The notes below the pieces were generated by a model. The model was not told the DNA's origin, made no database searches, and saw only the letters and a list, made by a program, of their open reading frames with translations. The position numbers were made by a program, and so were the translations under genes. A stretch of 64,000 nt of DNA from Podaxis mareebaensis (Eukaryota > Basidiomycota > Agaricomycetes > Agaricales > Agaricaceae), in the NCBI GenBank assembly GCA_018524725.1, contig JAEUWP010000497.1, forward strand, positions 1 to 64,000, given 5' to 3'. This document shows positions 47,975 through 58,700 of the stretch, piece after piece. Numbering within the stretch: the first letter of the stretch is position 1; each line of letters starts with the position of its first letter.

Positions 47975-50381
47975 TCAACGTCGGGCCTCGATCACCTTCC
48001 GCGAGAACTTGCTCATCATCCTGATCCTCGGTCCATAGTAGAACAAAACCTACCACTCCTATCAGTCTCGTTCAACCGAACCAAAAATGGGGAAGAACGT
48101 ACGAAAGGAATGGGTAACATCAACAATGCAATACACCCAAACAATGTATTAGCCCACTTGTATGTGAGTTTGCGGTACATTTGTTGAGTAAAGAGCGGGA
48201 AGACCGTGCCGAGGATATTCCGTGCGAGGGACTGACCAGCGAGGGCGGAGGATGCGTAGGGACCATAACTAAGTGCCATCAGGCAGGTGTATCGAGATTT
48301 AGTTGGATGGGAGACGTACCAGTCCGCGAGGTACGAGAACACTCCTAGATAGACAATAAACGTTCCCCACATGTAGATCTATGGTAGTTGGGGCGTTGAA
48401 TGAATTGGAACATATGTAGATTGGAAGGGGTGAACGTACGATAATACCAACACATAATGATATCCAATGCACCCAAGGGTACGAACACCACGCATAAATG
48501 AACATCCCGATAGGTAATAGGAACGCAGCGAAACAAGCGGTGATGAGCCGAGCTTCTGTTCCTCGGGTCGGATAGTATTTCCTTTTGGGACGCACACGCT
48601 TATAAGCTTGTTTTCACGCTTGCTCTCAAAAGCTAGACATACTTGTAGAGCCTTTCCTGATAGAGGTTCGTCAAGAATCCCAAGACCGAACCGATCCTGC
48701 GATATACATAGGTGAGCGCATGCGATAAAAGAAGCATAGAAGCACATACGACATAGTCACAAACACCGTTCCGACCTGGCCGATGTTAAAGTTGTGGAGC
48801 GTCCGGAAAACTCCAGCTATGGATTCAACGAGACAGAAGAGGACACCCCAACAAAATCCGATCCACAACTACGAGTTTTCGTCAGCCCAGGCTCGTCAGT
48901 TTCCGGTATAATTCGTTTGCTTACACTGAAACTCGTTACAATGGGCTCGGTCAACAAGAGACCTACACAACCATTCATCAACAGCTTTTCAAGACAGGTT
49001 CAGGAAAACCAATTACTTACGCAAAGGTCTTGTACAGCTGACCCAGATCAACTTTTTGATGTCCGGCTTCTCCATACGTGCTTTATACCTCTTATCCCCT
49101 GTCTTCTTCCTCATCTGCTTGGCAATCTTTTGGAGAACAATCGTAGACCGTGTTTCCGTTAGGAAGAACGCGACCACGAAGATGAAGGCACCGGACCATC
49201 TGTTGAACAAAGTCTAGTTGGTACCTCTGCCCGTGGATGAAACTGGGAAGGGAGCACACGTCATTTGGATCCATTGTATCCACCTCCACTGCAGCCTCGG
49301 GTTCATTTCCATCCACCCAGCCATAATTGGACCTGTTCCCATATTGAAGATTGCCACCAAGGTGAATAAAGCCATCGGAAGGCCACGTCTATAGAGCCAT
49401 CAAGCCACCGTGTCATACGCGTATCCCGTTGTGTCAGTTGAGGAGACATATTAAGTGCCGAGATGAAAGGGGGTAGAGTCCATAAGGGTCAGGCAGTTTC
49501 GTTATTAATATATCCAGGCGCAAAAAAGTGATAAACTTACTCCGCAACTGGCCAGATATCAGCTATGGTTCCGCCGACCATGGTAGCACCCGTAGAAGCA
49601 AAAGACCCTTGCAAGAATCGCCCAGCGATCACAGTCTGGATGTTCGGACCCCTGTCATGGAAATGGAAAGGTCAACGCCAGCAATCAACCCAGGTGAACG
49701 AACGCACAGTGCAATCATAACAAACGTAGCCACAAAACCAATAGTACTCCATAGGTACAACGGCTGTCGACCGAATTCCTCACTGAATGCGGCAGTGAAC
49801 ATAGGTACGACAGCAAAGCCGAGAGGGTATACGCTGAGACCGAGAGTTGCTTGGAACTCTGTGCAGTTGAGGTCGCGCATCATAGATCCGAATCCGAGAT
49901 TGTATGCAGAGACACTTGAAGCTACGATTAATGGGGTTCGTATTCAGGGGCGAGCAGAAAGGGATAATACCGAGGGACGCACAAGAAAGGTAAGTCGCGA
50001 AACACGCGATGGCTGTAATGCACCATTTTTTACGACGGGAAAAGTTGACTGGGTCTCTTGGATCGTTGGGTTCAAAGTCAACCTGGATAGTGAAGGGGCG
50101 TGAGTAGATCCGGCATACACGACTTAGAGGAATAATGCGCACCCAGATGACATTTTCCTGTTGTTCAATCTTGCCGACTTCCGTCGAGGATACCTTTGTC
50201 GAGCTACATCCATTAGGACGGTATTTGGCATACAACCATAGGAAGATACCCACTTTGCTGAATCTGCCTCATCGTCCGGCGAAGGAGCAACATGCATGTC
50301 TTGTTCATGGTGCTCAAGAACACCCCTCTCTTCATCGATGGGTATCCGTGGGTACTCGCTGGCACGGTGTTCGGGCTCCAT
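47975..50381 (-). CDS. MFS transporter, DHA1 drug/polyamine type
   Basis: A 12-helix proton antiporter, probably of the plasma membrane, exporting drugs or polyamines. It starts at MEPEHRASEYPRIP (50381). A short acidic N-terminal tail runs through two introns to VIWVDFEPNDPRDPVNF, the signature just before helix 1 in fungal DHA1 members. Helix 2 has TLGLSVYPLGFAVVPM, and the loop SEEFGRQPLYLWS is the family motif A. VIAGRFLQGSFAS is only partly visible because of introns. ATMVGGTIADIW and the loop GPIMAGW lie in the middle. The C-terminal half includes SLWIGFCWGVLFCLVES, FNIGQVGTVFV, RLITACFAAFLLPIGMFIYAW and LARNILGTVFPLFTQQMY. The last exon gives VLFYYGPRIRMMSKFS and ends at 47975. The substrate cannot be read from sequence. 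The flavin-reductase-like gene diverges upstream. Confidence 0.88.
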
Positions 50382-51197
50382 AGCGTGTAAAGAAGTGGGA
50401 GAATCGAAGGAATTGCATTAGCTCCATAGGCTTGGGAACTTTATAGAGCGGCTGTATTGCAGGTCATGGCAGGTTGTAAGCATCGAGAGGAACCGCGGTG
50501 ATAAATCTGGAAACAGGAACATTATTACCTCAAGACCTCGTGGGTAACCCACCTAGCTTCTCTGTATTTAGACACCTGCAATAAAGATGTCCCGCCTTGC
50601 TCCTCCGCTTGCCGGTCCCGTACCCATTTGTTCCACTTCGCAGACATTTAGTGATTAGGTTGGTAAGCTTCAGAGGATGGCCCGAGATTTAGACTGTTTG
50701 TCACACAAAGGCGGGTCCACGGCATCCCTGATAAGGCAGGTTGAAGAAGGATGCGAGGTGATGGTGTGGGTGTCGCCATCGGCGTGCTTATGCATCATAT
50801 GAAGAAGAACGCAAAAAATGACCGAATAATGAGGCAAAGATAACCGAGTGTTAGAATGGGGAATGCGAAGAAAGCACTCGAGGCCGCCGATGCATTTCCG
50901 GCTGCATTTAACCGTGGAAGGGCAAATGGGCTGGTTACCAGCTGTTACCAGCCTCGGCCGACTCGCCGACATGCGATGGTTGTCTGTGCATGCATAAGCA
51001 TCGTCTACTATCCAGTGAATCCATCACCGGAGAGCCGTAGGCAATCATCCTTTCAACTCCGCACTAAGATCACCACTCGCGCAAAAGGCACAAAATCGCG
51101 AGTGATCCACAAACACCGGCAACCGGCGGCATCGAATTGGCGCCCTTCAAGCCAGTTCACACCCATTTCCTCCCAACAACACTCGATCACATTGTCT
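50382..51197. other. Divergent promoter region
   Basis: 816 bp between two divergent start codons. An open frame runs into the + gene from 50856, but the conserved part only begins after the ATG at 51198. No other gene is seen. Confidence 0.45.
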
Positions 51198-52079
51198 ATG
51201 CTGTCTCGTATATTGCATCATCATCGCATATCCACCCGCCCATACTCCCAAGCAGCAGCTCTCCTAACGAAATCAAATGCTCCCCCAGCCAAACAAATTC
51301 CTCACCCCCAACAACAATCAAAGAAATGCATCCGAGAACAGCTCCGTGAACTCCTCAGAGAGACTGCCCAACCCGTAGCAGTCCTAACTGCGTTCATGCC
51401 CCCATCCTCCCCACCTACAGGCCCCCAATCCAACGGCAGCCCCAAAGCATTACACCATGGTGCAACACTGTCCTCCTTCACTTCAATAGCAATGGATCCC
51501 TACCCCCTCGTGGCATTCGCACTCCGGATGCCTTCACGCATGGCAAACACTCTCAATCTGGCCGCTTCCTCCCCATCTGCGTCGTCACCAACCGCGGGGC
51601 ATATCGAGGCACATATGGTCATAAACATCCTCTCCTCAACCCAATCCAAGCACGCTCTCGTATTCTCCCGACCCGATCTCTACCCAACACCCTTCACAGA
51701 CCCAGACATCACACACACACTCACAAAGGAAGGGCTCCCCGTACTCGAAGGCTCCCTCGGTGCTATGTCATGTCGTCTCGTCGGACGTGGGCTACCCCTA
51801 CACGATTTGGGATTTTTGACGGATACGGAAGACCCCGGGATGGAAGGTGGCGCCATGGACGCGCACTGGCGGAAGTGTGAGAGTGGGGATAGTGGTGCCA
51901 CTGGAAAGGGGGAAGAAAGAAGGCCTAAAGCATTGACCAAGGGAGCGGTCGCGTCCGAGCTTTTCATTGCCCAAGTGACGCGTATCGAAGCCCTCGCATC
52001 CACTCCGATGTTACCCCTCCTCTACCACAGACGCCAGTTTACATCATGTATTCCTTGTCCACAAGAATCACTATCATGA
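51198..52079 (+). CDS. Flavin reductase-like, FMN-binding split-barrel protein (probably mitochondrial)
   Basis: A single-exon gene of 293 residues if translation starts at MLSRILHHHRISTRPYSQ. That N-terminus is basic and Ser/Arg-rich and fits a mitochondrial presequence. The flavin reductase-like domain follows: LRELLRETAQPVAVLTA, ATLSSFTSIAMDPYPLVAFALR, HMVINILSSTQSKHALVFS, LPVLEGSLGAMSCRL and SELFIAQVTRIEAL, ending in PLLYHRRQF. The order matches the FMN-binding split barrel, with the S-S-F-T-S flavin loop. The family reduces flavin for partner oxygenases or acts as a small oxidoreductase; the partner is unknown. The reading frame extends upstream to 50856, but that part is low-complexity and basic and not conserved in form, so I use 51198. 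Confidence 0.85.
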   Translation: MLSRILHHHRISTRPYSQAAALLTKSNAPPAKQIPHPQQQSKKCIREQLRELLRETAQPVAVLTAFMPPSSPPTGPQSNGSPKALHHGATLSSFTSIAMDPYPLVAFALRMPSRMANTLNLAASSPSASSPTAGHIEAHMVINILSSTQSKHALVFSRPDLYPTPFTDPDITHTLTKEGLPVLEGSLGAMSCRLVGRGLPLHDLGFLTDTEDPGMEGGAMDAHWRKCESGDSGATGKGEERRPKALTKGAVASELFIAQVTRIEALASTPMLPLLYHRRQFTSCIPCPQESLS

Positions 52080-52238
52080 CCATCGTGTTTCTTCTCAATC
52101 CCTTCATCCTCCCATGTGCATTCATCCATCATTTAAAGATCGGAACTGGCCCCACCCTCTTAGACCAGATCCCAACAAAACCATGTTCCATAGGTTCTCC
52201 TATCGCGCTGTCTTCCTGACCCTCCCTCCACTACCTCA

Positions 52239-53060
52239 ATGCCATCCAACGACGACCCCCCGGGAAAACCAGCCCTCCTACAACGCCTCTTCCCAACCCG
52301 TCGCCAGGAACACGACCTTCGGGAACAGGGAAGACTCCTTCGCCACCAACCCATTCTAAAGGATCCCATCCCCATCTTGCAAAGTGGCAGCTTTCCTCAC
52401 CAACAAACCCAAAACCTTGATAGAAACTGCATCCTCAAACTCATCATCTCCGCACCCCTGCCAACCTCGTCAAATAGGCCATACGCATCCAATGCCGCTT
52501 CTTTTATTGACATTCGGCGTCACGAAAGCCCACGAAGCATTTCAGAACGAAAAGTCCGATTCGTGGAATTCGTCGAACCCAATAAACCCCTCATTCATTC
52601 ACGTATGCACGCCCCTCCTCCACGATTAGGCCATGCTACCCCTACAAAAACACGAACCGTAGCAAGGGTATCTATATCCACGGGAAAACTATACTACACC
52701 GAAGAACCCATTCCAGAATGGCGAATTTCAAGCACCAGTTTCTCACCACCACCTCCATCTTCTCCCCGTTCCCACCCATTATTATCCCGTCGAACATCCC
52801 AATACCCTCCAGGACTGAGCACCCATCCGTACCTGCAGTTCCAACGTGCAGACAACCGGCGTCGTTTTGGTGCCTCGACGAGTTCGACCCAGTCTGGGAA
52901 TTCGTTGTATGAATCTGCCTGGGAGAGGTTCCTCGCGCGTTGGGGTGTGTTTACGTTCAAGATGCATTTTCGTATGTTTCGTGCGCAGGATAAGATGAAG
53001 AGCGGGGTTGCGTGGGTGGGAGGTGTAGTCAGACGGATGAGAACCAGAAGGCAGGGTTGA
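52239..53060 (+). CDS. Hypothetical single-exon protein
   Basis: An uninterrupted ATG-led frame of 273 residues. The product is basic and rich in Pro, Ser and Arg, with KVRFVEFVEPNKP and a proline/serine run (SPPPPSSPRSHP) in the middle. The C-terminal LYESAWERFLARWGVF resembles a short helical motif. There is no signal peptide, no membrane segment and no known domain. It lies 160 bp after the flavin-reductase gene on the same strand and could also be that gene's 3' UTR. The length of the open frame, in a region where others are short, is the main support. Confidence 0.45.
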   Translation: MPSNDDPPGKPALLQRLFPTRRQEHDLREQGRLLRHQPILKDPIPILQSGSFPHQQTQNLDRNCILKLIISAPLPTSSNRPYASNAASFIDIRRHESPRSISERKVRFVEFVEPNKPLIHSRMHAPPPRLGHATPTKTRTVARVSISTGKLYYTEEPIPEWRISSTSFSPPPPSSPRSHPLLSRRTSQYPPGLSTHPYLQFQRADNRRRFGASTSSTQSGNSLYESAWERFLARWGVFTFKMHFRMFRAQDKMKSGVAWVGGVVRRMRTRRQG

Positions 53061-53463
53061 ATGGACGCAGGAAAGTGGGTGGTTCGTGTTCTAAGTGGGT
53101 CGTATGAGTTGGAGGGGCCAGGACGGGATCAGAAAAGCAGAAATAATCGTTTTATGACATTTGCGTATCTAAGAGTTTCAAGTCAGACTTTTGTACTATA
53201 GGAGCATTCGCAGATGAACCTTTGCCTTTCATTTAGTTACAATATTAGACAACCACCTTGCGACTGTTATAAAATCAGTGACCGGAAGACACGCAAACAA
53301 GCCTCAGCCGATGGACTCACACCCATTGCCTTTCGTCTTGCGGAGGTGGCCATCGGTACTTGACCAATCTCGACTTCTCGCACACCTTCAGCTCAAACCA
53401 TCATTCATCAACACACGCAGAGCATCCGAACGCATATCCTCGGCAGTCCACCTCAACTCTGTG
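53061..53463. other. No gene seen
   Basis: 403 bp between the hypothetical gene and the end of the F-box-like gene on the other strand. Nothing is recognised. Confidence 0.45.
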
Positions 53464-54881
53464 TCAAAGTTCAACGCGCAACTCGGGAGTATCCCAGCTG
53501 ACTCGCCGTTTCACCAGTGCGGCAAGATAATATGAGAGGTTGGGAGGCTGGTCTTTCTCAATACGGGAAAGTTTCAGCGTCAGCACTCGCAGAGCTGGTA
53601 GTACTTCCACCTTGCACGGTCGGACGTCGGGAGGCAACAATACTTCCAGGGCATCGGTAAAATAGTTAGCGCGAGGGCATGCATGGAGGGTGAAATGCTG
53701 TATGTGAGATAACGTTTGGAATACAGCATAAATACCCCCTGGAGCAAAAGTCGTCAACGCTTGAGCTCCGATCTCGATGCCAGCAAAGCTCGAGGGGAGC
53801 CCACGGAGGAAATCAAGGGTGTGAAGAGGACAGGGTTCTTAAAATCCGTCCCGCCATCCCACCGAAACCTCTTGAGATTAGGCAGACGCACGTATTTGAA
53901 GAACGTGATGCTATTCGTATCCACCGTGGCGAAGGGAGGCGACCAGTCCAGGAACACCAATTGTCTTAAGGTGACAGGCTCTGCGCTGAGAACGTCCCCC
54001 GGGAGGTTATAAGTTGGTGCGTGAATGCCACACTCTTTGAGGTTGATACATTGGAAGACGATTGCTGGGCATAGATTGCCTGGGACTCGTGATAAATGAA
54101 GCTTGGTGATCCCCGTGAAGGGTAAGGAAGGCCGGGTGTTTCGCCGTTGATTCTGACATGGCGCAGACGGTGCGCACTGGTCAAGTCTGGGTGATCCGAA
54201 GCATTACAAGGTCTGGACAACATACGAGCGGGCCGACTAAGGGAGAGATCCTGAATTCGCTGCACGAGATCGGAATGAGAGATATCCAGCTGCGTAGAGG
54301 TGCGATTAAACGAAGGGTGCTAATTTTTGGGGCGTAGTCTGGGGAGAATAGTGCCCCTTGGATCGGTCGAAGGGCCTCCTCGACGTTAAGTTTAGTGGGA
54401 TCGGAAGGATGCCTCAGCATTTACCCCCCCCCAAAGTCCAGCCGAACAAAGAACGGGTGTGTTTTGACGTTCTCCAGGAGCTTCAAGAGACATGCGTGAC
54501 TATTGGCAGTCCGCTCACGCACTTCGATCACTATCGTCACCCATAGTTCAGGTGTCGCTTGTGCGACCTGACGCCAATGGGATGATACAGAGGAGAGCAC
54601 TAGAGGAAAGTAGGGACCGTTGGCTTTTTAGTTTGATACGTCACGAAAGCCGAAAAGGGTTTCGTTTTGGGAGCTGGCTCACCAAATTGACAGGAATGGG
54701 GAGGACAAGCGTGTTGGAATATCAGAGATAGAATTTTGGATGGTATGTGTTTCGTGATCGGCGAGTGTATTTCGTTCCATCTACGGAGGAGGTAGGATCG
54801 CTCATGGTTGAGTTGGTCGATTTCTTCATCTAAAACCGAAACCCGATTGAGCATATATGCGGTCTGTGTCCCACGTGGCAT
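53464..54881 (-). CDS. F-box-like protein, possibly a pseudogene
   Basis: The ATG at 54881 (MPRGTQTAYMLNRV) leads into a coiled-coil, VLDEEIDQLNHERSYLLRRW, and the F-box-like IHSPITKHIPSKILSLIFQHACP, a common basidiomycete layout. After an intron-sized gap, HWRQVAQATPELWVTI matches the usual WRxVAxxTPxLW element. Leucine-rich strands follow: TKLHLSRVPGNL, VTLRQLVFLDWS, VRLPNLKRFRWDGG, FQTLSHIQHFTLHAC and LPALRVLTLKLSRI. Two places need a frame change that I could not explain by splicing: near the run of nine Cs at 54424-54432, and near 53810, between FKNPVLFT and DFLRGLPSSF. The gene may be intact with introns I missed, or recently broken. A copia LTR begins only 70 bp upstream of its ATG. 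Confidence 0.5.
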
Positions 54882-54951
54882 TGAATGAAAAAGTCTGGGA
54901 GAAGAGATACTGAGTTGGGAGATCAAGAAACTGGTGTAATGACGTTGTACC

Positions 54952-55598
54952 TGTTGAGGAATTAATCAGCATTACGCTTACGCGTATACTTGCTATCGGC
55001 AGTACATGCTGAATCCTCGACGTATGCGCTCTGCATTGACAGAGTTAATATATTTTTGGAACTCTATAGCTTCTTGCTATGTTTAGATTGATCCGTTTCT
55101 ATTAATACTTTTATACACATACATAGATGTACGGCCTGTGTTAGTATTACTCATATCCTCATGGATTATGACTTGTAGAAACGTTTCTTGACTGTGGATG
55201 ACTCCTGTAGCATACGGTAGAGTCATGTTCTTTCTTATTTTATCTTTTACATGCACATTACTCATGTTATATGCACATATGCCTTATGTTTACTTACTCA
55301 TGCATGTATCTTACCCTTGACCCAGTGTCGTAGCTCTACAGTATTTAAACCTTCATGTAGTAGTGTACTTTCTTCACTGGAGTTTTATATTCCTCATCTA
55401 CTCGACTACCCAGCTACTCTGAGCTCAAAATACCTTGCTACTTTCAACTCAGTCTTATCTTCTCTGGTACACCTCAAGACTTGCCCTTCACTCACTTCAA
55501 TGGTCTCATTCCTGTTTGACCTGCCTCAGATTGTGAGTAACTGGTTTACTCTCCACTGATGCTATGCTTGTGTAGTAGCAACTGTTCTCCCCTTGTCA
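54952..55598 (+). repeat. 5' LTR of the copia element (inferred)
   Basis: The left edge is set by TGTTGAGGA at 54952 and the right edge by TTGTCA directly before the primer binding site, giving the expected TG...CA ends and about 647 bp. The partner LTR is outside the window, so this cannot be checked by alignment here. Confidence 0.55.
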
Positions 55599-55610
55599 GG
55601 TTATGGGCCC
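55599..55610 (+). other. Primer binding site, half-tRNA type
   Basis: GGTTATGGGCCC directly follows the LTR end. It is complementary to the anticodon stem-loop of initiator Met-tRNA (GGGCCCATAACC), which is the way copia-type elements prime with an internally cut tRNA rather than its 3' end. Confidence 0.7.
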
Positions 55611-55781
55611 TGAGACTCTCCTTCTGAGGATTCTCTCCTATTAATTTAGGATTGAGATAAAGACATCTTGGGATAAGCCTATTTTCTACCTTTATCATTA
55701 TCTGTATACAATGTTATACTAATACCCCATTTATCATGCTTAGTCGATTACCTTTCTGCCAATTTCTTTGATACGTCAAAT

Positions 55782-58700
55782 ATGGCTTTGACTATTGCTA
55801 CTTCTTCCCTTCCTAAACTTGAGGGTCCCTCTAACTATAAGTTCTGGGCTCGTTGCCTTCAAGGAGCACTTTCCTTGATTAGTGTTACCAGTTCTATGGA
55901 AACGGGCTGGTCCCTAACCAGTGGAACAGTGACAGCATCTGCTCAGAATGATGCAGCTGAAATGGCATGGCAGAATCAGATGAAGGTGCAAGCCTTATCG
56001 ATTATTGAAAACATGTTGCCAGATTCCATGCTGCTTCATGGTAGAACAGCCCCTGACACCTTATGGACTTATCTCCAAACCCAATTTGGAATGCTTGGTC
56101 CAGCAAATGTCTATGGCTTGTTCACTAGAGCTCTGAAGAAGAGAATCACTGGCAAAAAAGATATTGCTGTTGACATTGCCAAAATGGCAATGCTCTTCAC
56201 TCAGGTTGAGGAAGCTACTGCTGCCATCCCTGAGGTTCTCAGAGCTATGGTTCTTCTTTTGGCTATTCTGGATGATTGGGATTCAGTCTGACAATCATTG
56301 TTGACCAACAACACTACAATCGCAGCCTTAACTTGGCGAGTAGTCGCAGATGCTTTAAATGCTGAATGGGCTCAGAGGAATGGACATAACAAAATGTCCT
56401 CCCATCTCACCAATGCTCAATCTGCTAACAAAGCTAAGCTTCCCAATGACCAAGGCAGTCCTTCTGCCTGGAACAAATCTCATCTGGGTCCACCTTGGAG
56501 TTGATTTGTCCCTCAGCCTGTCAGCTGGGATAAAACCTCCAACAGTCCCAAGCCTCAGGGCCAACAAGGTAGTCAGCCTGGTCAATGGCAGACTGTTAAG
56601 CTGAAGAAGAAGAAGGCTCCCAAGAAGAAGAAGTCCCCTAATGCCTCAGCCAAACCAGCCGATTCCATGGTGGGTTTTGCTGCACCTGCTCGGCTAGCAG
56701 CAGCACCTCCACTTCCCCCTGCTGGTGCTGGTAGACCTTTCACAGGTCCCAACATGCACCCATTTGACCTCTTAGATCGAATCCAGAGGCCGCAAGTGAA
56801 TGCACCTTGTGTTCCACCTCAGGCTTTGGTCAACCAACACCTTGCCACTACAGTCCCACAGGATCATCCCCTGCTTCCTTCACTTTCTCGATGGGTATGG
56901 TCTCAGAACCCTGTTCCCATCGCCCCTACTTACTCTTCTGCCTTGCAGGAGAAGCGTAAGTTTGAGGAGTCTAAAATAGAGGTGAGTAACCTCTGTTTTA
57001 CTGCCATTCTTGAGCTTGAGATACTGAATCTCGCACAGGAGGTGCAGGACACCCTCAAGGCAGTGAAATGTCAATGGACTGATATGGTGACTAAGTTGCT
57101 GGATTAAATCCAAGAGGAACAGAAGATCCAGACCCAATGCTATTGCGACATCAATTGCACCCATAAGCTTCATCATGCTCCTACCAAACAAAGTGTTGTG
57201 GAGCTGATTGAGGAAACCTTACTCCTCATGTTGCTAGATGATGCATCCAAGAAAGCCAAGAACTTCAACAAAGAGTTCCTGCCACTTCCAGGACACTCTG
57301 GTCTTCTTCTGCCAGGTCACCTGATCAAGGTAGGCACCTACTCTCAGCATGTCTGCATGGGTAAATGGACTAAAAATCCACCCAAGAAGACCTTGCCTTC
57401 TATGCAGCATGCCAAAAAGCTGTATGATGTCATTGAAGAAGCTCTTTGTGAACATGAGGAAGAGAAGCAGAGGAAGGCACATGAACTTTGCTTCAAGAAG
57501 AAGCCAAAGGTTCAAGGGGAATGCTACATCCCACAAGTAGGTCACTTCTATCAAGATCTGATGAACCAACTAATTCATTTTGGTGTCATCCAGGATACTT
57601 GTGAAGTTGATCCTAAAGTATGTGTTAACCCTATTGGTCGATTATGGCTCATTCATTTCCTTGTTACCCAACAGGGAGAACAGAGCTCTTGCACCCTCCA
57701 AGAGGTGCTTGCTGTGATCGACAAAAATCCTGAAGGTTATCCATCTGACCCTAAAGATGTTGAATACCTTTACTCAATAGGCTTAACAGAATGTGAGTGG
57801 GATGAAGCAATGGCACCTTTGACCTCATTGGTTGATGTCCTGCCTGCACCACCTTCTTCTCCCCATCTTCCCGGAGCATCTCATCCCAATGATGAGATAG
57901 ATCTTGTCAGGAGTGACATTGAAGATTGCCCACCTCTTGTCAATGGCCCATGTCATCTTTCAGACATCGATTATGATGCCAATGACATGAGTGATGCTGA
58001 CAGTGACTTCGACAAGAAGAAGGCTATGGGGTATGTAATCCATATCTTATCACCATCATCTGATGCTGATCACCTCCATACTCAGACCAGTCACGATGCT
58101 TCCTCTTGGGAAGAAGAAGGGCAAGCTTAGCAAGAAGCACTGCACCAAGGCCAAATGTCACGAGGTTTAGAGGATTGCTGGCACAAGGCAAAAGGAGGAA
58201 GAGGAGATGAGCACCTACCATCACAGGAACAGATACTTAGGTGGCTCATAGCTTTGGACAATGTAAACTTTTGTGATGGATCATGTACAGAACACATAGC
58301 AATGTGCACAAGCACATCTCAGTTTAATGTCATTCATTCTGTACATGAACCTCCTAGTCTGAACACCTCTAAGATTGCTTATCAAGATGAACCAATTTAT
58401 ATGGATGAGTATAATGCTATTTGGTTATTAGATTCAGGAGCATCTGGCCATTATATGCCATATATGGAAGACTTTATTGACTTCCAATCTTACCCTGAAC
58501 CTATAACTGTATATACTGCTGGTGATCCAATGATATCACCAGGTCACAGCACAGTCTTAATTGAAACCATGATCAATACAGATAACAGCACTCAGATCCT
58601 TAACTATTCATATCTATATCCAGTGCATTACTTACAAGGTAGTGGAGATTGATTGTTATCAGTTGGTCAGCTTGCCAAGGCTGGAGCTAAAATAGAAACC

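Noticed and set aside
50856..51197. 115-residue N-terminal extension of the flavin-reductase-like protein
   Set aside because: Its composition is low-complexity and unlike the family; the internal ATG gives a credible mitochondrial presequence.
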